From: Chryseosolibacter sp964563295
GTDB lineage: Bacteria; Bacteroidota; Bacteroidia; Cytophagales; Cyclobacteriaceae
NCBI GenBank assembly: GCA_964563295.1
Contig: CAZLWX010000003.1
Location: 1 to 64,000, forward strand
Reading direction: 5' to 3'
Length of the DNA stretch: 64,000 nucleotides
Numbering within the stretch: position 1 is the stretch's first letter; each line of letters starts with the position of its first letter. Below the pieces are notes generated by a model, which worked only from the letters and a program-made list of their open reading frames with translations, was not told the DNA's origin and made no database searches. Both the position numbers and the translations under genes were made by a program. Positions 24,271-33,397 of the stretch are shown one piece after another.

Positions 24271-26073
24271 TTAGAAGGGGTATTCACCTTTCTCGATGAT
24301 GTAATCGGCGATCTTGCGCCGGGCATTCTTGAGATTATAGGGCTCGATCTTAGTGAACCTCTTCAGGCCCAGAAGCATGAGCCGAAGCTCATCACCTTCA
24401 GCAAAGGCCATTATAGCCTGCCTGCCTGCCCAAGCCGCCTTTTCTACTGCGCCGTGGAGATAGACCATGGCCATTTCTTTCTGGATTTCGCAATTTGTTT
24501 CTCCACGAATGCTGACAAGTTTTTCGACCCGCAACAGTGCCGATTCAGCCACGTAGCCTTCAATAAGCATATCCGCCAGGTGCATCAGCACCTCCTGCTC
24601 CTCCGATAGCTTGGCCATATACTTTTGAACAGCAGCTCCGGCGACCATCAGCCCGGCTTTCTTTAAATTCCTGAGAACTTTCTTCTCAGCAGCAAAGGGC
24701 AGTGCATCTTCATTACTGCCAAAGTCCGGAATCGCCATCAACTCTTTTTGCACAGCCATAGCGGGCGTCATGAGATCGAGTTGACCTTTCATGGCGCGCT
24801 TCAACAGCATATCGATTGTCAGCATCCGGTTGATCTCATTTGTTCCCTCAAAGATCCGGTTGATGCGGGCATCGCGGTAAGCTCTGTCCATTGGACCTTC
24901 CGCCGAGAATCCCATGCCGCCGTAAATCTGCACGCCTTCGTCGACGACAAAGTCAAGCACCTCGGACCCATGCACTTTCATGATCGCGCATTCGATCGCG
25001 AATTCCTCCAGCGATTTCAGACGGGCTTTGGCCGGCTCGATACCTGATGCGACGAGCGCTGCGTAAGCATCATCGATGTTTTGGCCGGCCCGATAGCACG
25101 CCGATTCACTGGCGAAAACGCGGCTGGCCATTTCCGCGATTTTGTGCCTGATAGCGCCGAACCTGGCGATGGGCGTGCCGAACTGCTTGCGCTCCCGCGC
25201 GTAATTCACCGCTGTTGAAATAGTCTTTTTGCTCCCTCCGATGGCAGCGACCGCAAGCTTGATACGCCCCACGTTAAGGATGTTGACGGCGATCTTGAAT
25301 CCGTTCTCGCGTTCAGACAGCAAATTCTCCGCAGGCACTTTACAGTCGTTGAAGAAAATCTGACGGGTAGACGACCCTTTTATTCCCATCTTGTGTTCTT
25401 CTTCATTCATCGTGATGCCACCGAATGCGCGCTCGACAATAAACGCACTCAGGTTCTTGTCGTTCTCGATCTTCGCAAAGACGATGTAGATGTCAGCGAA
25501 ACCTCCGTTGGTGATCCACATCTTCTGACCATTGATGATATAGTGTTTGCCGTCAGGAGTGGGCGTCGCCCGTGTTTTTCCGGAGTTCGCATCCGACCCT
25601 GAGTCGGGCTCGGTAAGACAATAGGCGGCCTTGTACTCGCCCGTCGCCAGCTTGGGCAGGTATTTCTTCTTTTGCGCCTCGTTGCCGTAGTACACGATCG
25701 GTAATGTGCCAATGCCCGTGTGTGCTGACAAGGCTACCGCGATTGAGTGCCCGGCCCCGATAACCTCCGCTACCAGCATGGTCGTATTGAAATCCATCCC
25801 GAATCCTCCATACTCGGTCGGCACCGATGTTCCAAGAAGTCCGAGCTCGCCAGCCTTGTCGAGCAATGCAGGCATAAGCTTTGGATCCTTCATCGAATCA
25901 ATCTCGTCAAGCCTCGGATAAACTTCCTTTGCCAGGAAGTCCTTGCATTGCTGCTCGATCATTTTCTGCTCCTCATTGAAATCCTCTGGTATGAAGATCT
26001 CAGAAGCCTCTGTTTCGCGAATGAGGAATTCGCCTCCCTTGATTGCTTTTCTTGCCTCCGTTGCTGTAGCCAT
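24271..26073 (-). CDS. Acyl-CoA dehydrogenase
   Basis: 600 residues. The first ~420 form the standard FAD-dependent acyl-CoA dehydrogenase fold: YCLTEPDSGSDANSG, KMWITNGGFADIYIVF, VQIYGGMGFSAEGPMDRAYR and the FAD site ...GTNEINRMLTID. The remaining ~180 residues are an extra helical C-terminal domain, as in long-chain (VLCAD-like) enzymes. It introduces the alpha-beta double bond in acyl-CoA, passing electrons to ETF. It is the last gene of the MarR-HAD/ECH-thiolase-ACAD operon, 40 bp after the thiolase. Chain-length preference cannot be read reliably. Confidence 0.93.
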   Translation of the reverse strand: MATATEARKAIKGGEFLIRETEASEIFIPEDFNEEQKMIEQQCKDFLAKEVYPRLDEIDSMKDPKLMPALLDKAGELGLLGTSVPTEYGGFGMDFNTTMLVAEVIGAGHSIAVALSAHTGIGTLPIVYYGNEAQKKKYLPKLATGEYKAAYCLTEPDSGSDANSGKTRATPTPDGKHYIINGQKMWITNGGFADIYIVFAKIENDKNLSAFIVERAFGGITMNEEEHKMGIKGSSTRQIFFNDCKVPAENLLSERENGFKIAVNILNVGRIKLAVAAIGGSKKTISTAVNYARERKQFGTPIARFGAIRHKIAEMASRVFASESACYRAGQNIDDAYAALVASGIEPAKARLKSLEEFAIECAIMKVHGSEVLDFVVDEGVQIYGGMGFSAEGPMDRAYRDARINRIFEGTNEINRMLTIDMLLKRAMKGQLDLMTPAMAVQKELMAIPDFGSNEDALPFAAEKKVLRNLKKAGLMVAGAAVQKYMAKLSEEQEVLMHLADMLIEGYVAESALLRVEKLVSIRGETNCEIQKEMAMVYLHGAVEKAAWAGRQAIMAFAEGDELRLMLLGLKRFTKIEPYNLKNARRKIADYIIEKGEYPF

Positions 26074-26113
26074 ATGCTGATTGTGTTTTGATTCCTGGTT
26101 GATTGCCGTCGTC

Positions 26114-27286
26114 CTAGTTTAGCAGTTCGTATACCCCGGCTACGCCCTGGCCTCCGCCCACGCATGCCGTGACAAGTCCATACTTCCCTTTCCGACGCCT
26201 GAGCTCGTTGAACAACGTCAGCGATAAACGGGCTCCGGAACTCCCTAATGGATGTCCGAGGGCAATAGCTCCACCGTTGACATTTAATTTTGACGGATCA
26301 ATTTCCAGTTCGCGCACAACTGCCAAAGATTGTGCAGCAAACGCCTCATTTAGCTCGATCAGGTGCATGTCGTTAAGTTTCATTCCCGCGCGGGCCAACG
26401 CCTTTGGCACTGCGGCAACGGGGCCTATACCCATGATTCTCGGATCCACGCCGGCCACCGCATAGCTCACCATTCGCGCAATAGGCTTCAGGTTCAACTG
26501 CTTGACGAGTCTCTCAGACATGACGACAGCAAAAGCTGCACCATCGGTCGTTGGCGACGAATTTCCGGCCGTGACACTGCCTCCAAGCGCGAACACAGGC
26601 TTCAGTTTCCCAAGCACCTCCATGTTGGTATCGGCGCGCGGCCCTTCATCGGTGTCCACCACAAACTCGCGGGTTTTCTTTTTTCCATCGCGGTCAACAA
26701 AAACTTCCTTTGTCGTCACCGGCACGATCTCCTCCTTAAACTTTCCTTCCTGTTGTGCCTTGATCGCTTTCATGTGCGATTCGAATGCAAAACGGTCCTG
26801 GTCCTCGCGAGAGACCTTGTACTGACTGGCAACCTGCTCGGCGGTTAATCCCATACTGGTGTAATAGGTCGGATTATCGCGCGCAATTTCATAGTTAAGC
26901 ACGGTCCTCCAGCCCATTACCGGAACCAGGGACATGGATTCGGTGCCGCCCGCGATTATGCAATCCGCCATGCCAGCTTGTATTTTTGCTGATGCGATGT
27001 GGATTGCTTCCAACCCCGAACCGCAATACCGGTTGATCACCATTCCCGCGTTATCAATACCCAGGGCCATCAATGCGATCATACGCCCCATTTGCATGCC
27101 CTGCTCGGCTTCCTGCACGGCATTTCCTACGATGAGGTCATCGACCAAACCGGCCTCTAGCCCCGGTACTGACTGCACCAATGCCTTGATGATGTCTTTG
27201 GCGAAGTCATCGGGTCGTGTGAACCGAAACGCTCCTCGCTTTGCACGAGTGTTGGCGGTTCTTTTAGCTGCAACTATATATGCCAT
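26114..27286 (-). CDS. Acetyl-CoA acyltransferase (thiolase)
   Basis: 390 residues, a full thiolase. The nucleophile is C88 in NRYCGSGLEAIH, the histidine motif is GGAIALGHPLGSSGAR, and the second cysteine is in TACVGGGQG near the C-terminus; LNEAFAAQSLAV is also present. It cleaves 3-ketoacyl-CoA to acetyl-CoA plus a shortened acyl-CoA, ending each beta-oxidation round. It lies between the fused dehydrogenase/hydratase (52 bp upstream) and the acyl-CoA dehydrogenase, so the full cycle is in one operon. Confidence 0.95.
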   Translation of the reverse strand: MAYIVAAKRTANTRAKRGAFRFTRPDDFAKDIIKALVQSVPGLEAGLVDDLIVGNAVQEAEQGMQMGRMIALMALGIDNAGMVINRYCGSGLEAIHIASAKIQAGMADCIIAGGTESMSLVPVMGWRTVLNYEIARDNPTYYTSMGLTAEQVASQYKVSREDQDRFAFESHMKAIKAQQEGKFKEEIVPVTTKEVFVDRDGKKKTREFVVDTDEGPRADTNMEVLGKLKPVFALGGSVTAGNSSPTTDGAAFAVVMSERLVKQLNLKPIARMVSYAVAGVDPRIMGIGPVAAVPKALARAGMKLNDMHLIELNEAFAAQSLAVVRELEIDPSKLNVNGGAIALGHPLGSSGARLSLTLFNELRRRKGKYGLVTACVGGGQGVAGVYELLN

Positions 27287-27338
27287 AAAATTTTCTTAGA
27301 AATGGTTTATAAATATTCTGAGCTCGATCGAACCCTTC

Positions 27339-29735
27339 CTAGTTTCTCAGCGGCTTTCCGCCGGTGAGGATAGCCTGGATTCGTTCGAGTGTTTTCTTTT
27401 CCCCGCAAAGGGAAACAAACGCTTCACGCTCAAGATCCAACAGGTATTGTTCACTTACCTCCTGTGGCGCTGTCAAGTCGCCTCCGCACATGACATTGGC
27501 AAGCTTTAACGCGATCTTCGCATCATGATCAGAGATGTAATTCCCCATGCGCATACCATTCACTCCGGCCATGAAAAGCGCCATGCCCGCCCTTCCCTGG
27601 ACCTTAATGTTCGTAGCCTGTTGAGGCATGGTATAGCCCGACTCGGCGAGCTCGATCACCGTGCTTTTCCCATCACCAAGCTGCCGATCGCGGTTCACTG
27701 AGATTCGGTCAATCGGTCGCAGGATCTTCATATCGCGCGCTTCCTCAGCCGATAATGCAACTTTTGCTGTCGCGATATTCATAAAAGTATTTTGAAGGGC
27801 GTTGAGCTCCACGTCGCCTTCCTCCAACACATCAGAAACGCGCTTAGTCAATTCTTTCGTTCCACCTCCGGCGGGAATCAGCCCAACGCCGACTTCAACC
27901 AGGCCGATGTAGGTTTCGGCAGCAGCCTGAGCGATGTCGGCATGCAAGGTCATTTCACAACCTCCACCCAAAGTGCGGCCCTGCGGACAAACAACGACCG
28001 GTACGGAGGAATAGCGGAGCCGCATGACGGAATTCTGAAAAGCACGCACCATGAAGTCAATCTCGTCGTAGTCCTGCTCGATCGCGTACATGAACACAAG
28101 TCCGAGGTTGGCGCCAAGAGAAAAATCGGCACCCTGATGACCGACGACGAGTCCGCGATAACTCTTTTCCGCCAGGTCGAGTGACTTGTTGAGCCCTTCG
28201 ATGACTTCGCTGCCTAGTGTATAGCTCTTGCTGCTCCACGAAAAGTTGATCACCCCATCGCCAAGGTCAGTGACCTTTGATTCGGCATTTTTCCAAACGA
28301 CGTTTTCGCTGAGGTTCTCGAGAATAATGAATTCCTCCTTTCCAGGAATGTTCTTGTAGCTGCTAGTGGGAATGTCGTAGTACTTCCGTTCGCCGTTCTC
28401 AACCCTGTAGAACGATTTGTTCCCCGCGGCGAGCATGTCATAAACCCATTGTTTGGGTTTGTAGCCAATTCCTTCCATGGCCTTCACCGTCGACTCCACT
28501 CCTACTGCATCCCACGTTTCGAATGGTCCCAGTTCCCATCCAAACCCTGCGCAAACAGCGTCGTCTATCTTGTACAGCTCATCTGAGATCTCAGGGATGC
28601 GGTTGCTGACATATTGAAACAACCCGTAGAAGGAGTCGCGATAGAATTCGCCGGCCTTATCCTTGCCGGCAAACAAAACCTTGAACCGGTCTTTCAGGTT
28701 GTCAATCGACTTGGTGGTTTCGAGGGTGGCGAACCTGGTCTTCGCCTTGGGTTTGTATTCGAACGTCTTGAGGTCGAGCGTAAGAATTTCGGTCCCCTTC
28801 GCTCCTTTGGTTTTCTTGTAAAAGCCTTGACCCGTTTTATCGCCGAGCCACTTATTCTCCTCCAGTTTTTTTATCGCATCCGGCATCTTGAACATTTCCC
28901 GCCCTTCGTCATCCGGTAATCCGGCGTAGAGGTTGTTGGCAACCTTGATCAGCGTGTCAAGTCCCACGACATCGGAGGTGCGGAACGTCGCTGATTTTGG
29001 ACGGCCGATGACTGGTCCTGTAAGTTTGTCCACCTCGTCGATATTAAGATCAAGTTTCCGCATGGAGTCAACCGCCTTCATGATGCCGTAAATTCCAACC
29101 CGGTTGGCGATAAACGCGGGGGTGTCTTTGCAAAGCACGGTTGTCTTGCCCAGGTACAGATCGCCATAGTGCATCAGGAAGCTGGTGACTTCGGGATCGG
29201 TGTGAGGCGTGGGAATGATCTCCAGGAGCTTGAGATACCTCGGGGGATTAAAGAAGTGAGTTCCGCAAAAGTTTTTCTTGAAATCATCGGTCCTTGATTC
29301 AGCCATGAGGTGAATCGGGATACCGGACGTGTTGGAGGTTACCAATGATCCCGGCCGCCGATGTTTTTCTACTTCGTCGTAAACTTTCTTCTTGATTTCG
29401 AGATTTTCGACAACAACCTCGATCGTCCAGTCGCAGTCCTTGATTTTCGGCATGTCGTCGGTGAAGTTTCCGAGTTTGACCCGCGACGCGAATTGCTTAT
29501 GGTAGAGAGGTGCGGGGTTGGATTTGAGTGTCGAATCGAAAGAAGACTGGACGATGCGGTTCCTGACGGCCGGACTTTCAAGGGACAGGCCTTTCTTCTT
29601 TTCGTCGTCGGTCAGTTCCTTAGGCGCAATGTCGAGCAACAACACCTGCACACCGACGTTTGCGAAGTGACACGCGATACGGGAACCCATGATTCCCGAG
29701 CCGAGCACGGCTACTTTCCGGATGGTACGGTTCAT
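27339..29735 (-). CDS. Fused 3-hydroxyacyl-CoA dehydrogenase / enoyl-CoA hydratase
   Basis: 798 residues. The N-terminal dehydrogenase has the NAD motif AVLGSGIMGSRIACHFA (8-25) and IPIHLMAES plus FCGTHFFNPPRYLKLLEIIP. A central HAD C-terminal domain includes IGRPKSATFRTSDVVGLDTL. The hydratase (crotonase) domain lies at the C-terminus, about 480-720, with VVVCPQGRTLGGGCEM and VGVGLIPAGGGTKELT. This order (dehydrogenase first) matches the FadN type rather than E. coli FadB, in which the hydratase comes first. It overlaps the MarR gene by four bases, so it is co-translated with its likely regulator. Confidence 0.94.
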   Translation of the reverse strand: MNRTIRKVAVLGSGIMGSRIACHFANVGVQVLLLDIAPKELTDDEKKKGLSLESPAVRNRIVQSSFDSTLKSNPAPLYHKQFASRVKLGNFTDDMPKIKDCDWTIEVVVENLEIKKKVYDEVEKHRRPGSLVTSNTSGIPIHLMAESRTDDFKKNFCGTHFFNPPRYLKLLEIIPTPHTDPEVTSFLMHYGDLYLGKTTVLCKDTPAFIANRVGIYGIMKAVDSMRKLDLNIDEVDKLTGPVIGRPKSATFRTSDVVGLDTLIKVANNLYAGLPDDEGREMFKMPDAIKKLEENKWLGDKTGQGFYKKTKGAKGTEILTLDLKTFEYKPKAKTRFATLETTKSIDNLKDRFKVLFAGKDKAGEFYRDSFYGLFQYVSNRIPEISDELYKIDDAVCAGFGWELGPFETWDAVGVESTVKAMEGIGYKPKQWVYDMLAAGNKSFYRVENGERKYYDIPTSSYKNIPGKEEFIILENLSENVVWKNAESKVTDLGDGVINFSWSSKSYTLGSEVIEGLNKSLDLAEKSYRGLVVGHQGADFSLGANLGLVFMYAIEQDYDEIDFMVRAFQNSVMRLRYSSVPVVVCPQGRTLGGGCEMTLHADIAQAAAETYIGLVEVGVGLIPAGGGTKELTKRVSDVLEEGDVELNALQNTFMNIATAKVALSAEEARDMKILRPIDRISVNRDRQLGDGKSTVIELAESGYTMPQQATNIKVQGRAGMALFMAGVNGMRMGNYISDHDAKIALKLANVMCGGDLTAPQEVSEQYLLDLEREAFVSLCGEKKTLERIQAILTGGKPLRN

Positions 29736-30199
29736 ATTTTCTTTTCGTTGAACGAGGATACTTTTTCGTAAATATCATTCTTTTCGATCACGCCGCTGAT
29801 CTTCCTGAGCACATCAAAGAAGACCACTAGTTGGTCCTCATCGACAGCTTCACGAATTGCTTCATTAAAACGAAGCACCGTTTCCCGAGACCGGTCTTTC
29901 TTTCGTTTTCCTTCTTTCGTAAGTTGAATGCGGACGAGTCGTTTATCCGACGGATCCTGCTCGCGGTAGATCAGACCCTTTTCCTCCATCGTCTTGAGGA
30001 GACGCGTCAGGCTTCTTGCCTCGAGTCCCATCAACGGAGCGATCTTGGTTGCCGGGGTTCCACCCTGTGATTGTATATTCAACAACACGAAACCCATCGA
30101 CATAGTGATACCATGTTTGCCAGCCTGTTGATTGTACATCCTGGCGATGGCATGCCACGCGGCTTTGATGTTGTAATCGACCGTCTCTTCGCGGCGCAT
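29732..30199 (-). CDS. MarR family transcriptional regulator
   Basis: 155 residues with a winged helix. The DNA-binding part is about 35-105: PATKIAPLMGLEARSLTRLL (recognition helix region) then the wing IYREQDPSDKRLVRIQLTKE. The N- and C-terminal helices form the dimer. It is the first gene of the beta-oxidation operon and overlaps the next gene, so it probably senses acyl-CoA or a fatty acid and controls this operon (inference). A perfect palindrome TATGCATGCATA lies 40 bp upstream of its ATG and is a good candidate operator. Confidence 0.88.
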   Translation of the reverse strand: MRREETVDYNIKAAWHAIARMYNQQAGKHGITMSMGFVLLNIQSQGGTPATKIAPLMGLEARSLTRLLKTMEEKGLIYREQDPSDKRLVRIQLTKEGKRKKDRSRETVLRFNEAIREAVDEDQLVVFFDVLRKISGVIEKNDIYEKVSSFNEKKI

Positions 30200-30239
30200 G
30201 ACGATACAGGTAAGGGCTTCGAAGGTAATTAAAAAATGT

Positions 30240-30251
30240 TATGCATGCATA
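30240..30251. promoter_or_regulatory. Perfect 12-bp palindrome, candidate MarR operator
   Basis: TATGCATGCATA equals its own reverse complement. It is 40 bp before the MarR ATG; a TACCTTCG element (7/8 to the -7 consensus) lies about 12 bp downstream of it on the minus strand, so a bound dimer would cover the -33 region. Confidence 0.6.
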
Positions 30252-30317
30252 CTAATATTAAAAAATTATGTCGCTCGGCTGGTCCGTTTTGCAACCTTGT
30301 GTTGACCATCCTCGTCT

Positions 30318-30338
30318 ATACATAAGTTAATTATGTAT
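30318..30338. promoter_or_regulatory. Inverted repeat, candidate PadR operator
   Basis: ATACATAA (30318-30325), 5-nt loop, TTATGTAT (30331-30338). This contains ACAT-N9-ATGT, which fits the known PadR-type dyad (ATGT/ACAT with 8-10 bases between). It lies 9 bp before the PadR start and would allow autoregulation. Confidence 0.65.
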
Positions 30339-30347
30339 TAGGCATCT

Positions 30348-30680
30348 ATGCATTCATCCGAACTGCTCAAAGGAACCCTTCAAACGATACTTTTAAAAGT
30401 CCTGTCAGACCACGGGCGCATGTACGGCTATGAGATCACCCAAAAGGTCAAAGAGCTATCAGGAGGCACCATATTGCTCACAGAGGGAGCCCTTTATCCC
30501 ACACTCCATAGGATGGAAGCAGAAGGTTTTCTCCGAACCGAAACAGAAATGACCGGCAAGCGCGTGAGAAAGTATTATACCCTTACCCGCGAGGGCAAAG
30601 TCACCGTGCTGGAAAAGGTTCGCGAGTTTGCTGCCTTTATCAAGACCATGACGTCGGTGCTCAATCTGCAGCCGGCATAA
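30348..30680 (+). CDS. PadR family transcriptional regulator
   Basis: 110 residues, the short PadR-s2 type. Winged-helix signatures: LKGTLQTILLKVLSDHGRMY, GYEITQKVKELSGG, LTEGALYPTLHRMEAEGFL and KYYTLTREGK; a short C-terminal helix makes the dimer. PadR proteins of this type usually repress a nearby transporter and are released by a toxic ligand. The next gene, 4 bp downstream, is an FtsX-type permease. Confidence 0.92.
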   Translation: MHSSELLKGTLQTILLKVLSDHGRMYGYEITQKVKELSGGTILLTEGALYPTLHRMEAEGFLRTETEMTGKRVRKYYTLTREGKVTVLEKVREFAAFIKTMTSVLNLQPA

Positions 30681-30684
30681 AAAC

Positions 30685-33390
30685 ATGTTGCTAAACAACG
30701 ACCATATCGAATACATCAACCGCGATCTTCAATATCGCGGTATCGTACTCGAGGGTTTCCATGAAGAAGTGCTGGATCATATCTGTTCAGCAGTAGAGCA
30801 GCAGATGGAGCAGGGCAAACGTTTCATCGACGCCTACCACCATGTGCTTCAAACTTTTGGTGAGACGTCCGGCCTACGTCGAACGCAGAAGGAGGTCATA
30901 CAATCTGAAAATAAAAACACAGGGGTCATGTTACGAAACTACTTCAGGATTGCATTGCGCAACCTGTCCAAGCAACGTTTTTATTCCTTCATCAACGCTT
31001 CAGGCTTAGCTCTGGGCATCGCAGCATGCATCTTGATCATGCTTTATGTCACACACGAACTTGGCTACGACAGGTATCACGAGAAAGCGGCGCGCATTTA
31101 CCGCGTCAATGGTGAGATCAAGTTTGCCGACAACCATTTTCGGCTGGCCGTGGCACCGGCGCCATTGGGTCCGGTACTCCTTGAGGAGTACCCAGAGATC
31201 GAGTCAGTTGTCAGGTTCCGCGATCACGGTTCATATCTGGTCCGGGCGGAAAAAGGTGTCGAGAGCGCCCGCGAATTCGCCATCATTTTTGCCGATAGCA
31301 CAGTCTTTCAGATCTTCTCCATTCCCGTGATCCAGGGCAACGCGCATAAGGCGCTGGTTGAACCCAATACCATAGCCATCAGCCAGTCAGCGGCAGATAA
31401 ATATTTTCACGGTGCAACCGCGCTTGGCCAGACCCTTATGTTGGACAACAAATTAGCGTGCAAAGTGACGGCGGTGTTTGAGGACATGCCCAGCCAGGGG
31501 CATTTCAAGTTCGAATTCATCATATCCATGGCCGGATTCGACGAAGCGAAATCGACCAATTTCCTCAGCAACAACTTTAACACCTATGTCCTTTTGCGCG
31601 AAGGTACCGACCCCAAGCAACTTGAACGGAAGCTTCCCGACGTGGTGCGCAAGTACATCGGTCCGCAGGCTGCCATGATCGTTGGTGGAGAATTCGACCT
31701 TGATGCATTCATTGCTGCCGGCAACAAGCTCGAGTACACCCTGATGCCGATCACCGACATCCATCTTCATTCAGACCTGACCGGCGAACTCTCGGCCAAC
31801 AACGACATCACCTATGTTTACTTGTTCAGCGCCATTGCTTTATTTATCCTTTTCATCGCCTGTATCAATTTCATGAATCTCAGCACGGCGCGCTCGGCAA
31901 ATCGCGCGAAAGAGGTTGGTATCAGGAAAGTGATGGGCTCACTGCGATCGCATCTGGTGCGGCAGTTCCTACTCGAATCAATTCTCCTAAGCTTATGCTC
32001 CTTCGTCCTGGCCATGGGGATTGCGCATGTCGCCCTGCCCTTCTTCAATTACTTGTCCGGCCTTCAGTTGTCACTGCCACTCACCAACCCGGGCTTTTAC
32101 GTTTGGACCATTCTGGGTGCTCTGATAATCGGTATTCTTGCTGGCTTATATCCTTCCATTTTCCTTTCGGCATTTCAGCCGGCGAAGGTTTTGAAAGGGC
32201 AACTGGCATTGGGTACCCGAAGTAAAGTGGTTCGCGGTTCGCTGGTCGTCTTTCAATTCGCGATTTCCATTTTTCTGATCATCGGCACGGTGACCATTCA
32301 CGAGCAACTGGCCTTCATCCAAAACAAGAAGATAGGATTTGACAAAGAGCAGGTCATCATGGTAAGTGATGCCTATCTGCTCGGCAGCAATACGGAGAGT
32401 TTCAAGAACGAAGTGCTAAAGAACAGTGCGATGGTCACTGGCACGCTTTCCAGCTATGTCCCGGTAGGGATTGGATCTCGAAACAATAACACCTTCTGGC
32501 CTGATAACACGCCGCCCACGGCGGAAAACATGGTTGGACTTGAGACCTGGGTTGTCGACCACGATTATGTTTCGACCATGAAAATGAAAATTCATAAAGG
32601 CCGGGATTTTTCGCGGGACTTTCCTTCAGATTCGATGGCGGTAATCCTGAATCAGACAGCTTTGCGATACTTCAACTTCACGGAGGATAACGCAATCGGC
32701 AGAAAAATCTCGACCTACGGTGAAAGCAATGCGGATGGCACGCCGAATACCAATTCAACTGTTTCGTACAACGTCATTGGCATTGTTGAGGATTTTCATT
32801 TTCAGTCGCTCACGCACAACATCGGCCCTCTCGCGTTGTTCCTCGGCAAGAGTTACGGCCATGCGTCCTTCCGTTTCGAAGCGGCCAACACTGCCGACGT
32901 GATCGAATCGATCGAGTCGACCTGGAAAGAGCTGGCAAAAGGCCAACCTTTCGAATATCATTTTCTGGATGAGAGCTTTGCCCGCATGTATGCGTCGGAA
33001 GCTCGGTTGGGCAACATTTTCGCTGTCTTTGCTGGCCTGGCTATTGCTATCGCCTGCCTCGGGGTGTTTGCATTGACTGCCTTTACCGCCGAGCAACGCA
33101 CGCGTGAGATCGGCATCCGGAAAGTGCTTGGAGCATCGGTTCAGAGTATCGTGGTGCTGCTCTCCAGGGAGTTTGGCAAACTTATCGCAATCGCCTTTGT
33201 TCTGGCCGCACCGTTAACGTGGTACGCGGTGCGCTGGTGGCTCGAGCACTACCAGTACAAGGTTGAAATCGGGTTCCTGGTATATGTCATCGCGGGTTTG
33301 TTCGCTTTCGCGATCGCTTTGCTGACGATGAGCTATCAATCAATTAAGGCAGCAACCGCAAATCCTACACATTCCCTTCGCAGCGAATAG
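30685..33390 (+). CDS. ABC-type permease with prefix domain (FtsX/MacB-like)
   Basis: 901 residues. About 1-85 is an N-terminal prefix (NDHIEYINRDLQYRGIVLEG, RFIDAYHHVLQTFG), seen in Bacteroidota permeases beside PadR regulators. The rest is a tandem MacB-PCD/FtsX permease: first helix about 105-130 (FYSFINASGLALGIAACILI), large periplasmic domains, and two FtsX blocks, including AKEVGIRKVMGSLRSHLVRQ and TREIGIRKVLGASVQSIVVL. No ATPase is encoded next to it, so it must use a partner from elsewhere or a shared ATPase. Likely extrudes or signals about an envelope-active compound, under PadR control. Confidence 0.88.
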   Translation: MLLNNDHIEYINRDLQYRGIVLEGFHEEVLDHICSAVEQQMEQGKRFIDAYHHVLQTFGETSGLRRTQKEVIQSENKNTGVMLRNYFRIALRNLSKQRFYSFINASGLALGIAACILIMLYVTHELGYDRYHEKAARIYRVNGEIKFADNHFRLAVAPAPLGPVLLEEYPEIESVVRFRDHGSYLVRAEKGVESAREFAIIFADSTVFQIFSIPVIQGNAHKALVEPNTIAISQSAADKYFHGATALGQTLMLDNKLACKVTAVFEDMPSQGHFKFEFIISMAGFDEAKSTNFLSNNFNTYVLLREGTDPKQLERKLPDVVRKYIGPQAAMIVGGEFDLDAFIAAGNKLEYTLMPITDIHLHSDLTGELSANNDITYVYLFSAIALFILFIACINFMNLSTARSANRAKEVGIRKVMGSLRSHLVRQFLLESILLSLCSFVLAMGIAHVALPFFNYLSGLQLSLPLTNPGFYVWTILGALIIGILAGLYPSIFLSAFQPAKVLKGQLALGTRSKVVRGSLVVFQFAISIFLIIGTVTIHEQLAFIQNKKIGFDKEQVIMVSDAYLLGSNTESFKNEVLKNSAMVTGTLSSYVPVGIGSRNNNTFWPDNTPPTAENMVGLETWVVDHDYVSTMKMKIHKGRDFSRDFPSDSMAVILNQTALRYFNFTEDNAIGRKISTYGESNADGTPNTNSTVSYNVIGIVEDFHFQSLTHNIGPLALFLGKSYGHASFRFEAANTADVIESIESTWKELAKGQPFEYHFLDESFARMYASEARLGNIFAVFAGLAIAIACLGVFALTAFTAEQRTREIGIRKVLGASVQSIVVLLSREFGKLIAIAFVLAAPLTWYAVRWWLEHYQYKVEIGFLVYVIAGLFAFAIALLTMSYQSIKAATANPTHSLRSE

Positions 33391-33397
33391 CAAGGAT

